Assembly (NCBI GenBank): GCA_003448835.1
Contig: DLXM01000231.1
Location: 14,999-41,913 of the forward strand
Source of the DNA: Bacteroidota bacterium
Lineage (GTDB): Bacteria; Bacteroidota; Rhodothermia; Balneolales; HLUCCA01
Direction of reading: 5' to 3'
Length of the DNA stretch: 26,915 nucleotides
Positions 7,344 to 15,598 of this stretch are shown here, piece by piece (position 1 is the stretch's first letter; the number at the start of each line of letters is the position of its first letter). A model generated the notes under the pieces. That model ran no database searches, was not told where the DNA came from, and was given only the letters and a program-made list of their open reading frames with translations. Both the position numbers and the translations under genes were made by a program.

Positions 7344-8165
7344 ATGAAGTCAGATGTAACATATAATCAAATCGACACCTGGTCAGAGAAAGTACTGGCT
7401 CAAGGGAGATATGGATTCGGGCTAACTGAGCTTAAACAGAGTCATACAGGCCTGAGTAACTCTGCCGTAAAATCAGCCCTCAATCGACTAAGTGACAAGG
7501 GAAAAGTTTTGAGTGTTTTCAAAGGCTATTACCTGATAATTCCACCACAATACCGCAGCAAAGGCATTCTCCCTGCACAACTGTTCATGGATGCATTCAT
7601 GAAGCACCTGCACCGGCCTTATTACGTATCGCTTCTCAATGCTGCAGCGTTTCATGGTGCATCTCATCAGCAGCCGCAAGAGTACTTTGTCATAACCACC
7701 TTTCCCGTGCTAAGGCCTACGAAAAAAAAGGGGCTCAAAATCAATTATATCAGCATCAGGGAGATACCGGAGTCGCTGATTGAAAAAAGGAAAACAGAGG
7801 CAGGTTACCTGAATATTTCAAATCCGGCACTCACGGCTGGTGATTTGATTCAATTTGAAAAACGTGTGGGTGGACTCAATCGGGTAGCCACGGTTTTGAG
7901 CGAGTTGAGTGAAGTAATCAAACCCACTGATTTTAATTCCGAAGTCTTACTGCATGTTCAGGTAACCGTATTGCAAAGAATGGGATACTTATTGGAAAAC
8001 GCCTGTTTCAATATGGAATTGGCAGATGCATTATTTGAAGCTATGAAGCGGGAAGGACTGAGTTTGTACCGTATTCCGATGAAAACAGCAAAAGAGACCA
8101 AAGGCTTTTCATCAGAAAACCGATGGAACGTGATCGTGAACACAGAAATCGAGATTGACGAATGA
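7344..8165 (+). CDS. abiEi: AbiEi-family type IV antitoxin / transcriptional regulator
   Basis: This 273-residue protein has an N-terminal winged-helix region (about residues 10-70, with GFGLTELKQSHTGLSNSAVK and LSDKGKVLSVFKGYYLIIP). The AbiEi core follows: RPYYVSLLNAAAFHGA near 90-105, QQPQEYFVIT, and LTAGDLIQFEKRVGGLNRV near 172-190. AbiEi proteins neutralise the AbiEii nucleotidyltransferase without forming a stable toxin complex and also repress the operon through their winged helix. The downstream toxin gene overlaps by 4 nt (ATGA), the usual AbiE arrangement. The frame is intact. The gene is divergent from mazEF and shares a 222-bp regulatory interval with it. Confidence 0.85.
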   Translation: MKSDVTYNQIDTWSEKVLAQGRYGFGLTELKQSHTGLSNSAVKSALNRLSDKGKVLSVFKGYYLIIPPQYRSKGILPAQLFMDAFMKHLHRPYYVSLLNAAAFHGASHQQPQEYFVITTFPVLRPTKKKGLKINYISIREIPESLIEKRKTEAGYLNISNPALTAGDLIQFEKRVGGLNRVATVLSELSEVIKPTDFNSEVLLHVQVTVLQRMGYLLENACFNMELADALFEAMKREGLSLYRIPMKTAKETKGFSSENRWNVIVNTEIEIDE

Positions 8166-8953
8166 TTCCACAGGCCTATATCACCGAATGGAGTCAGAAG
8201 GTACCATGGCAATCTAACGAACAGGTTGAACAAGACTTGGTAATTTGCAGAGCCTTGGTAGAAATCTTCTCTGACGAATGGTTGGCCACTAGCTTAGCAT
8301 TTCGGGGTGGAACAGCCCTACATAAACTGTACCTAAAACCTCAGCCCCGCTATTCAGAAGATATTGACTTGGTTCAGTTGAGGGCTGAACCAATCAAGGA
8401 TACTGTTCAAAGATTACAAGATGCATTGGCTTTTCTAAGTGAGTCCACAGTTAAACAAAAAATGGATGGAACCCAGATTATTTACCGCTTTGAATCAGAA
8501 TTTCCACCTGTAATTAATCTTCGTTTAAAGGTTGAAACCAATACGCGCGAACACTTCACGGTGCTTGGACTTCAAGAGTTTCCTTTTGAAGTTACATCAC
8601 CTTGGTTTGAAGGCAACTGCAACTTGACCACATACCGATTGGAAGAACTGCTGGGTACGAAATTAAGAGCCCTTTATCAACGCAAGAAAGGTAGAGACCT
8701 ATACGATATGTTCACTGCTCTTACCCAAAGAGCTGATTTAGATTTAGATGCTTTACTGCGTTGTTATCGTGAGTACATGAAGTTCTCTGTGGAAACACCA
8801 CCGTCTCAACGGGAGTACATTCTGAACGTGGAAGCCAAAATGCGAGATAGAGATTTTTTGGGCGATACCACCGCTTTATTGCGTCCAAATGTGCAATACA
8901 ATCCGATAGAAGCCTATGAAGTTGTAAAAAAGATGTTGATTGAACGTATTTGA
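8162..8953 (+). CDS. abiEii: AbiEii/AbiGii-family nucleotidyltransferase toxin
   Basis: This 263-residue protein carries the nucleotidyltransferase signature: FRGGTALHKLYL (48-58) with Gly49-Gly50, then RYSEDIDLV (63-71) with the metal-binding pair Asp67 and Asp69. Further on, TYRLEELLGTKLRALYQRKK followed by GRDLYDMF matches the conserved Lys and RDxYD region of the AbiEii family. Related toxins transfer nucleotides to target RNAs such as tRNA acceptor stems, blocking translation, and AbiE systems can abort phage infection. It overlaps the antitoxin gene by 4 nt. All recognisable catalytic positions are present, so the module looks functional. Confidence 0.87.
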   Translation: MIPQAYITEWSQKVPWQSNEQVEQDLVICRALVEIFSDEWLATSLAFRGGTALHKLYLKPQPRYSEDIDLVQLRAEPIKDTVQRLQDALAFLSESTVKQKMDGTQIIYRFESEFPPVINLRLKVETNTREHFTVLGLQEFPFEVTSPWFEGNCNLTTYRLEELLGTKLRALYQRKKGRDLYDMFTALTQRADLDLDALLRCYREYMKFSVETPPSQREYILNVEAKMRDRDFLGDTTALLRPNVQYNPIEAYEVVKKMLIERI

Positions 8954-8957
8954 TAAG

Positions 8958-9117
8958 ATGAATTTACACCGCCAAAGGCAAATTGACAGGATGCATAACA
9001 GACACCTGGAAGGAAATCTGAAACACCTCTCCAAACCGTAAATTCGGATATGATTTTGAAATCAACGACGAACCCAAAGTCGTCAAAGTAATCCGGCTGT
9101 GGATACATTACGAATAA
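8958..9117 (+). pseudogene. Frameshifted RelE-type toxin remnant
   Basis: From the ATG at 8958 one frame reads MNLHRQRQIDRMHNRHLEGN then LKHLSKP and stops. A second frame then gives FEINDEPKVVKVIRLWIHYE to a stop at 9115-9117. Together these follow the order of a RelE-family C-terminal half: a helix with RQID, a LEGNLKHLSKP-like linker, then the last strands EIxDEPKVVxVxRxWxHYE. The WRYRxGxYR strand between them is missing or broken. It begins 4 bp after the abiEii stop codon. I call it a decayed fragment from its two-frame similarity pattern; no cognate antitoxin is visible next to it. Confidence 0.5.
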
Positions 9118-9156
9118 TATAGGATGTGATAACTAATCTGAAAATTATGTTTAGAC

Positions 9157-9600
9157 TTACTGGCTTGCTGTTTGAAGTTGTCTAGGATCAATAATTGGCA
9201 AAACAGCTCCATGCAAGAATGTCCCTTTGAAAGTTGAAAACATAATACCTCTTGTTGTAGATATTGAAATACTATTCAACGTATCAATCAATGGTAGAGG
9301 AATATGTATTCTGCCATCAGCTTCGGTTTTAATAACATCATGGAAATTCATGATTTCATAAATGCAACTCACTGACAAAGTTCCAAGAACAGCAGATTGG
9401 TTTTCATTTCTAATTTCAACATGAACTATCACAAATAGAAGTTTATTGTCGGCATCAGCACGGCTTTCAATGCTAATGTTGAAATTAAAATCGGTAATAG
9501 GCGCATTCGGATTAGCAGGTAAATTTATTGAGCAGTTTAATAACTCAACTCCTTTTATCCGAGTATCAACTTTTAAGTCCTCGTTCTCAATTTTAACCAT
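9157..9600 (-). CDS. SecB-like chaperone of a TAC module
   Basis: The 147-residue protein has the strand-rich layout of SecB. LLNCSINLPAN is near 20-30, FNFNISIESRADADNKLLFV near 38-57, VHVEIRNE near 59-66, then LGTLSVSCIYEI. The C-terminal helix region is LNSISISTTRGIMFSTFKGT near 108-127 followed by LPIIDPRQL (134-142), corresponding to the SecB segment that ends in a PINF-like motif. Its start overlaps the HigA-like gene by 8 nt. In toxin-antitoxin-chaperone modules such as Mycobacterium HigB1-HigA1-SecB(TA), a dedicated SecB-like chaperone protects the antitoxin from degradation, and the gene order here is the same. The SecB assignment is from pattern and context. Confidence 0.62.
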   Translation of the reverse strand: MVKIENEDLKVDTRIKGVELLNCSINLPANPNAPITDFNFNISIESRADADNKLLFVIVHVEIRNENQSAVLGTLSVSCIYEIMNFHDVIKTEADGRIHIPLPLIDTLNSISISTTRGIMFSTFKGTFLHGAVLPIIDPRQLQTASQ

Positions 9601-10060
9601 TTTGTGATTGACGTAAATGTGAATAAGATGAATTCATTTCATGTAATGTTACATAACTTAAACCGTAAACACTTGTTTCCATTCCGAGTGGTGTAGTCAC
9701 CAAAATTATGGCAGGTACTGCTTCAGATTTAACAGCAATTTCTTTTCGAAAAAGAAATTGATCCTGTTGTTTTTCCATTAAACTTGATAATTCAATACCC
9801 AGGGCAAATGCAATTTCTGTTAATGTATCAATAGTAAAATTTTGGGTTCCGCTTAACCATTTTGTGATTTCTGAGGGGTTTTTGCCAACAACTTCAGCAA
9901 ATTTTGACTTATTCCACCCTTTGGCAATCATAAAATCTTCCATGCGAGTAGCGAGTTGCATTTTATTCTTCGATTGCTCCATTTCAATTGGAGAAATTTC
10001 ATTCAACAACTCCTGCAGTTTAGTGCTGTTGTATTTTCTTGCTTTTGTAGTATTACTCAT
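9593..10060 (-). CDS. HigA-like XRE-family antitoxin
   Basis: This 155-residue protein has a helix-turn-helix domain of the XRE/Cro type at about residues 35-97: ATRMEDFMIAKGWNKSKFAE, VVGKNPSEITKWLSGTQNFT, then LTEIAFALGIELSSL. This is the HigA-like form with a helical N-terminal extension. A C-terminal tail of about 50 residues (FRKEIAVKSEAVPAIILVTT and onwards) is hydrophobic. In TAC systems such a tail is the chaperone-addiction region that makes the antitoxin depend on SecB-like protection. The gene overlaps both neighbours by 8 nt. It probably represses the operon by binding the repeats upstream. The HTH call is strong; the addiction role of the tail is inference. Confidence 0.78.
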   Translation of the reverse strand: MSNTTKARKYNSTKLQELLNEISPIEMEQSKNKMQLATRMEDFMIAKGWNKSKFAEVVGKNPSEITKWLSGTQNFTIDTLTEIAFALGIELSSLMEKQQDQFLFRKEIAVKSEAVPAIILVTTPLGMETSVYGLSYVTLHEMNSSYSHLRQSQNG

Positions 10061-10337
10061 AATTGTAGTTCTTAAGATTTCCTTCTAATTCAGTTCCATC
10101 ATCGGACCAATACAGTTCCTTATCCCCTTCATGTTTAAAAAAACTTTCTCTTGCACCTGTGTAGTGACCTATTTGCATAAGCCGTTTGAGAATATCTTTG
10201 ATCTCATCCTTGAATTCGGATTTGAATTCATCTACAAACTTTTCAAATAATGTATCCTCACTTCCTTCCGGAATAATAGAGTAAACCTTTGCTTGATTGC
10301 CACTGTATGGTTCCATTTCGACGATTTCGTAGTTCAC
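10053..10337 (-). pseudogene. HigB-like toxin with apparent internal deletion
   Basis: The frame encodes 94 residues. Residues 1-71 (MNYEIVEMEPYSGNQAKVYS, then FVDEFKSEFKDEIKDIL, RLMQIGHYTGARESFFKHEG) match the start of a HigB/Gp49-like Bacteroidota toxin family as I remember it, with the TGAREQFFK motif. The members I recall continue with a catalytic segment like GDGVCALYD...NLRLYCIRYG and a GGG turn, and reach about 150 residues. Here the sequence jumps at residue 71-73 straight to a C-terminal type end, DDGTELEGNLKNYNYE. The catalytic core is therefore probably gone while the frame and the downstream antitoxin overlap are kept. The alternative is a naturally short protein. The comparison is from memory. 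Confidence 0.55.
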
Positions 10338-10378
10338 TTTTATTAAACAGGGCTTTATGATTAACGCAACAAGATTTG

Positions 10379-10478
10379 AAATATTTTATTTATAAGTGAA
10401 ATAAAGGACTTGAAAACTACGTATTTTTGAGTTATAGTCCAAAATATTATCAAATATTTTATTTATAAGTGAAATAAA
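10379..10478. promoter_or_regulatory. Two identical 27-bp operator-like repeats upstream of the TAC module
   Basis: Exact 27-bp copies lie at 10379-10405 and 10452-10478, with starts 73 bp apart (about seven helical turns). Each contains a perfect inverted repeat TTTATTT ... AAATAAA around a 7-bp centre ATAAGTG (10385-10405 and 10458-10478). They sit 42-141 bp upstream of the toxin start at 10337, which is transcribed leftwards. Paired palindromic sites in front of a HigBA-type operon are the expected operators for the XRE antitoxin. The exact 27-bp identity is far beyond chance. Confidence 0.65.
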
Positions 10479-10528
10479 TAAATATGGATGTAAATGAAGA
10501 ATAGACTTGAAAATGATGCTGAACGTTG

Positions 10529-10552
10529 GCTCAACTGCTCAACTGCTCAACA
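10529..10552. repeat. Three tandem copies of an 8-bp unit
   Basis: GCTCAACT occurs twice exactly (10529-10536, 10537-10544), followed by GCTCAACA (10545-10552). It lies 37 bp before the TTG start of the helicase gene. Copy-number slippage could change promoter spacing. It cannot switch the helicase reading frame, because a TAG at 10574-10576 closes that frame between the repeat and the start. Confidence 0.6.
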
Positions 10553-10588
10553 ATTCACCTTTTCCTTGACATCTAGCGACAATACATT

Positions 10589-13500
10589 TTGAAACATTCC
10601 CGAATTATTCCATATTCTGAGTTGGTTCCTGTCGATAAGCGTCAAGTACCGGAATGCAAGAGGTTTTCCTCTTTACATTACATAGATGACTGTCCCTGCA
10701 TGGAAGCACTTAGTGTCGGATTATACGAACAACTCATAAACAAACTCTTCGCTCAGCGCTTGGGAGAGTTGGACCGTTCGGTTTACTACGTACAAGACAA
10801 ACCATTGGACAAGGCGGAAGCTGCGCGTTATCTAACGCAATACGTAGCTTCGACTATTCATTTCGCTCTGAACAGTGTCGCCAACGACGATCGCCCTGGC
10901 CGACAGATCGAACTCATCAACAAGATCATTCTCCTGCTCATCGACGAAATTCGCGACCAAGAACTCTCAGAGAACTTGCTCGAAGCCGAGGGAACTCTAC
11001 TCGAAGCGGTGATCAACAAACTCGATTCGCCATACGCCGACCTCAAGCAATTTGTCCGCGACGCCATGCCATACACCCGGCTATCCCAGAGCGAACTGTT
11101 CACTGGTAGCTCGGCTGGACTCTCACTCGACACTGAGCTCAAAAAAGAAATCCTCTCCGCAGACCGCATCTGCTTCATGGTCAGTTTCATCAAGTGGAGT
11201 GGCATTCGTATTTTCAAGCAGGAACTCGAATCCTTCACGCGCCGGGGACAACTTCAGGTCATCACCACCTCGTATATGGGCGCGACGGACCAAAAAGCCG
11301 TCGATTTTCTGGCGAGTTTGCCCAACACCGAAGTCAAGGTATCCTACAACACCCGCCAGGAGCGGCTCCATGCCAAAGCCTACCTCTTTTTGCGAAACAC
11401 GGGGTACCACACCGGATACATCGGCTCATCGAATCTGTCGCGATCGGCGCTCACCAACGGACTCGAATGGAACATGAAAGTGACCACTCGGGAAATCCAG
11501 CACATTATAGACAAGTTCATTAAGACCTACGACACTTATTGGAACGACAAAGAATTCGAGCAGTATCGTCCCGGAATGGAAGCCGACCGAACACGCCTTG
11601 CCAAAGCGCTTAAATCCGAAAACAGGAACAGCTCCGACGAAATCCTGTCCTTCTTTGACCTCAAACCCTACAGTTTCCAGCAGGAAATCTTGGAAAAACT
11701 CGACTCTGAGCGCGAAAACCACGGACGTTACCGCAATCTCATCGTCGCTGCCACCGGAACCGGCAAGACCGTGGTATCGGCATTCGATTTCAAGCGGTTT
11801 TATGATAAAAATCCCGGCGCGAAGTTTTTGTTTGTGGCACATCGCAAGGAAATCCTGATTCAAGCTCGAAACACATTTCGGAATATTTTGAGGGATGCCA
11901 ACTTCGGCGAACTCTGGGTGGATGGGCTAGAGTCAACTGAGTTTTCGCAGCTTTTTGCATCTGTCCAGACGCTGAACAGTCGCTTGGACTCGCTCTCGCT
12001 GACGGATTCCTTTTTCGACTATATCATTATTGATGAGGTGCATCACATCGCGGCAAACAGTTATCGCCCAATATTGGAGCGTTTTTCACCTAAAATCTTG
12101 CTTGGACTCACAGCTACGCCCGAGCGGATGTATGGAGGCGACATTTTGCCTGACTTCGACAATCGAATTGCTGCTGAAATTCGTCTTCCTGAGGCACTGA
12201 ATCGCAAACTGCTCACGCCGTTTCAGTATTTTGGGATTAGCGATACGGTGGATTTGTCCAGCGTGACATGGCGCAATGGAAAATACGAAATTGGGGAACT
12301 AACAAGGTTATATACCGTCGGCGACCAGCGCGTTGGTCACATTTTGGATAATTGTCAGCGCTACCTGACCGATATGAACGAGGTCAAGGCACTTGGGTTC
12401 TGTGTGAGTCAGGAACATGCACGTTTTATGGCTGAAAAGTTCACGGCGATGGGACTCAAAGCCAATTATTTGACCAGCAAGAATGCTCAGGAACGCGAGT
12501 ACCTTCGCCAGCAACTGACACGTGGAGACTTGAATTACCTGTTTGTGGTAGACATTTTCAATGAAGGGGTTGATATTCCGGAAATTGATACGGTGCTTTT
12601 TTTGCGTCCCACCGAAAGTTTGACCGTATTCTTGCAGCAGCTCGGACGTGGACTTCGATTGAGTGATGAAAAGGACGTCCTGACTGTGCTGGATTTCGTG
12701 GGAAATGCCCGGGCGGAATACGATTTCGAGCATAAATTTCGAGCTTTGGTTGGACGAACCCACACCTCCATTCTCAAAGAAATCGAAGATGGTTTCCCGC
12801 ATTTACCCTTGGGATGCACCATAGTGCTCGAAAAACAGGCTCGAGAAGTCATTTTAGCCAATATCAAGGCGGCAACGGACCTAAATCGCCGGAAAATCAT
12901 TCAACGCATCCAGCAATTTCGCAATCAATCCACGCGTCCGCTCACGCTCAGAAACTTTCTGGATCACCACCAGATGTCCATCGATCAGCTCTACAAATTC
13001 AAAGCAGGAAGCAGCTACATCGGATGGTCGCGCTTACAACAAGAAGCAGGACTTCGGGCGGAAATCACTGATCCTGATGAACATATCCTGACCCGATTCA
13101 TCGGACGCTTAGTCACCGTGCAATCCATGCACTACTTCCGATTTCTGAAAGCCGTTGTGTCCCGTGGGGGATCCATTGAAACGCTCAAGCGCCATCTTCA
13201 GCAAGAGCGACAGGATTCCGGCACACAGGACATCCACCTACAACCACTCTCCACCCTCTCCGACACTGAAATCGATCTCATGGGCGTCATGATCCACCAC
13301 GATCTCTGGCAAGAGTCCGGAGTCAAGCTGGGACTCTCCTCCCTGGAACAAAGCCTCTGTGTCTTTGGAAGGAACTCTGTTCTGGCGAAGGAAATCATCG
13401 AAGTAGTAGATATCCTCATGGACGGAATCAGTCACACTGAAAAATACCTCGACTTGGGATTCGACTTTCCGCTGCGCGTTTATGGGCGGTACACACGCGA

Positions 13501-13942
13501 CCAAATATTGTCCGCCATGCGCCTGCACACCTTCGAGCAGAAGTCCAGCAACCGTGAAGGCGTCGCCGAAAACAAAGACCTCAACTGTGAAGCTTTATTT
13601 GTTACGTTACACAAGTCAGAAGCCGACTACTCCGCCAGCACCTTGTACGAAGACTACGCCGTCAATGAAGAGCTATTTCATTGGCAGTCTCAGAATGCCA
13701 CCAGTCCGGAATCCAAACGTGGACAAAGCTACATCAACCACCGTCAGCGCGACAAAAAGATCCTGTTGTTTGTCCGTGAGCAAAACACCAATCAACATCG
13801 CAACACCATGAGCTACGTCTACCTAGGTCCCGTCGACCTCAACACACATCAAGGCAGTAAACCCATGAATATCACGTGGAAACTCCACGAACCGATTCCG
13901 GGGTACTTGCTGAAAGAAAGCAGAAAATTGGCGGTTGGGTGA
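10589..13942 (+). CDS. PLD-like nuclease / DEAD-DEAH helicase / DUF3427 protein
   Basis: The protein of up to 1117 residues has three parts. An N-terminal phospholipase D-like nuclease domain spans about residues 175-320 with RLHAKAYLFLR (His261, Lys263) and GSSNLSRSAL. A superfamily 2 helicase core spans about 355-720: Q-motif-like FQQEIL, Walker A AATGTGKT (387-394), Walker B IIIDEVHH (480-486), LTATPER (507-513) and motif VI QQLGRGLRLS. The C-terminal region matches DUF3427, with DLNCEALFVTLHKSEADYSA, then FHWQSQN and YVYLGPVDL. Proteins of this build are found in defence islands and probably act on DNA; their role is not established. The TTG at 10589 is the first in-frame start. The ATG at 10700, just before GLYEQLINKLF where many homologues begin, may be the true start. 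The gene is visibly richer in GC than its neighbours. Confidence 0.85.
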   Translation: MKHSRIIPYSELVPVDKRQVPECKRFSSLHYIDDCPCMEALSVGLYEQLINKLFAQRLGELDRSVYYVQDKPLDKAEAARYLTQYVASTIHFALNSVANDDRPGRQIELINKIILLLIDEIRDQELSENLLEAEGTLLEAVINKLDSPYADLKQFVRDAMPYTRLSQSELFTGSSAGLSLDTELKKEILSADRICFMVSFIKWSGIRIFKQELESFTRRGQLQVITTSYMGATDQKAVDFLASLPNTEVKVSYNTRQERLHAKAYLFLRNTGYHTGYIGSSNLSRSALTNGLEWNMKVTTREIQHIIDKFIKTYDTYWNDKEFEQYRPGMEADRTRLAKALKSENRNSSDEILSFFDLKPYSFQQEILEKLDSERENHGRYRNLIVAATGTGKTVVSAFDFKRFYDKNPGAKFLFVAHRKEILIQARNTFRNILRDANFGELWVDGLESTEFSQLFASVQTLNSRLDSLSLTDSFFDYIIIDEVHHIAANSYRPILERFSPKILLGLTATPERMYGGDILPDFDNRIAAEIRLPEALNRKLLTPFQYFGISDTVDLSSVTWRNGKYEIGELTRLYTVGDQRVGHILDNCQRYLTDMNEVKALGFCVSQEHARFMAEKFTAMGLKANYLTSKNAQEREYLRQQLTRGDLNYLFVVDIFNEGVDIPEIDTVLFLRPTESLTVFLQQLGRGLRLSDEKDVLTVLDFVGNARAEYDFEHKFRALVGRTHTSILKEIEDGFPHLPLGCTIVLEKQAREVILANIKAATDLNRRKIIQRIQQFRNQSTRPLTLRNFLDHHQMSIDQLYKFKAGSSYIGWSRLQQEAGLRAEITDPDEHILTRFIGRLVTVQSMHYFRFLKAVVSRGGSIETLKRHLQQERQDSGTQDIHLQPLSTLSDTEIDLMGVMIHHDLWQESGVKLGLSSLEQSLCVFGRNSVLAKEIIEVVDILMDGISHTEKYLDLGFDFPLRVYGRYTRDQILSAMRLHTFEQKSSNREGVAENKDLNCEALFVTLHKSEADYSASTLYEDYAVNEELFHWQSQNATSPESKRGQSYINHRQRDKKILLFVREQNTNQHRNTMSYVYLGPVDLNTHQGSKPMNITWKLHEPIPGYLLKESRKLAVG

Positions 13943-14122
13943 TAAGTGGATCATTACTCTGATACAAAGTCAATGAAATTAAAAAAATAATAAATACGTA
14001 TATATATCTAATTTTATTCTGTAACTAGTTAATAATAATCGTATATAACGAGTCACTAGCAAGTATAAAAAAGTTTTGTGAAATGAGAAACAAGAGACAA
14101 ATTGTAATTTAGACAACAGAAT

Positions 14123-15553
14123 ATGAACAATGAATTCAAGGACGTAAAAGCGTTTTTAAATAATCTAAAGAAAGCTACAGATAATGTTGAAAACTCTAAA
14201 CTTGTTATTGAAAGCTATGTAAGGATTGGATCTCGTTATAAAATACTTGATGCTTTATTGTTAATCAATAATGAACCATTAGCCGTATTTGAGTTTAAAA
14301 AAGAAATCAAGTCTTTACTAAACCAAGAAATAATTACACTAGCAGATGAATTGCCGATTGAATGTAGATTTATAGTATTTGGTGACGGTAATTATTTTAA
14401 GGTTATTGATACAGTAACCTCAATAATAAAGCACGCAACAAATGGTGTTGTTTTATTTCAGATTTTATTTGAGAAAAAAAATGAAACCATAGACAGGAAA
14501 ACTAAACTTCAAATACAAGACGAATTGATAAAGGCATGCAACACGGTAAAGAGAGACTTGAATTCATTAATTAAGAATGATAAAACCTATATAAGTAACG
14601 AACGAATAGAGGGAATTAATTATGCAATCAGTTTATTGAGTTCGGATCACTTTCTTGAAGAATTGGATTATAATAATAATGGTCAATTTTTTCACTTCAT
14701 AGATGATTTAAGAAATTTCGATTCCTTAGAAAATAAATTTTTCAAATCATTAGTTTCTGACGTTCCAATTGGAATTAAAATATTTCGATATACAAGTCTT
14801 GACTCTGTTTACAGAACAATTAAAGAAAATAAAATCAGATTAAATGGAATTGTTGGAATGAATGACATATCGGAAGTCGGATATGTTGATTCCTATCTTG
14901 ACAAACGTTTCAATCCGATGGGAGATGATATTCTTGTCGACTCAGTGAATAGAAAGTTTATTATGTGCAGTTCAATCCTAGAAGACGAATTGATGCAATG
15001 GCGACTATACGGTGATGATTGTAAAGGTGGATGCTTGGTTTTCAAGGTTACAAAAAACAGCGAATTGCCAGGACTCCTTTTAAGAAGAATTAGCTATGGT
15101 GTTGAGGTAAATGGTTTAAACTTTCATCCAGAATTAGAATTAATTAATAGGATTAAGAAAAAACTCAAACGAATTTTAAAAATTGATTTTAGATTTAGGA
15201 CAATAGATGTATGGAAACATTTTTTTAAATCTTATGAATATGCTCCTGAAAAAGAAGTTCGATTATTGTTAATTGGTAATCAATATGATGAAGTTAAAGG
15301 TGAAAAATATTTGACCGGTGTTGGAAAAAAAATCGATGTCCGATGGAACCTTACAACTTCACATCAAATTCTGTCTCCTTATATCTTATTAGAAACTGGG
15401 GACAGCAGACTAAAATGTCAACTAGACTCAATTATATTAGGAGCTAAGTGTCCTGAAATTGCAATAAATCTTAAGCAATTTAAACATTTCGCTACAAAAA
15501 GAGGCTTGAGTCATTTAGAATGTCGACCTTCTAAAATTAAAAACTATAGGTAG
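14123..15553 (+). CDS. PD-(D/E)xK-like nuclease fused to DUF2971
   Basis: This 476-residue protein is encoded by very AT-rich DNA. Residues 30-95 look like the nuclease fold found at the N-terminus of HsdR-type enzymes: ESYVRIGSRYKILDALLLIN with Asp43, then EPLAVFEFKKE with Glu57-x-Lys59, forming a D...ExK site, followed by CRFIVFGDGNYFKVID. Residues about 220-470 match DUF2971, with FRYTSLDSVYRTIKENKIRL, IMCSSILEDELMQWRLYGDD, CKGGCLVFKV and PEKEVRLLLIG. DUF2971 has no established biochemical role but is often found in defence-associated genes. The fusion suggests a nucleic-acid-cutting effector with a sensing or regulatory domain. It stands between the helicase and the R-M operon as a single gene with 180-bp and 137-bp AT-rich flanks. 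The catalytic assignment is inference. Confidence 0.68.
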   Translation: MNNEFKDVKAFLNNLKKATDNVENSKLVIESYVRIGSRYKILDALLLINNEPLAVFEFKKEIKSLLNQEIITLADELPIECRFIVFGDGNYFKVIDTVTSIIKHATNGVVLFQILFEKKNETIDRKTKLQIQDELIKACNTVKRDLNSLIKNDKTYISNERIEGINYAISLLSSDHFLEELDYNNNGQFFHFIDDLRNFDSLENKFFKSLVSDVPIGIKIFRYTSLDSVYRTIKENKIRLNGIVGMNDISEVGYVDSYLDKRFNPMGDDILVDSVNRKFIMCSSILEDELMQWRLYGDDCKGGCLVFKVTKNSELPGLLLRRISYGVEVNGLNFHPELELINRIKKKLKRILKIDFRFRTIDVWKHFFKSYEYAPEKEVRLLLIGNQYDEVKGEKYLTGVGKKIDVRWNLTTSHQILSPYILLETGDSRLKCQLDSIILGAKCPEIAINLKQFKHFATKRGLSHLECRPSKIKNYR

Positions 15554-15598
15554 TTGCAAATTGACACTATGAGTTTTTACGAACCCACAAACTTAATG

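Noticed and set aside
7314..9134. Direct repeat ATGTGATAACT at 7314-7324 and 9124-9134 flanking the AbiE module, as a possible insertion footprint
   Set aside because: Dozens of 11-bp matches are expected by chance in a window of this size, and there is no mobile-element gene or longer flanking identity.
10529..10588. Translational phase variation of the helicase through the octamer repeat
   Set aside because: A TAG at 10574-10576 in the helicase frame lies between the repeat and the first start codon, so slippage cannot join an upstream frame to the gene.
11052..11863. Several alternative frames inside the helicase gene
   Set aside because: They are shadows in the GC-richer helicase gene, whose own frame carries all PLD and helicase motifs.
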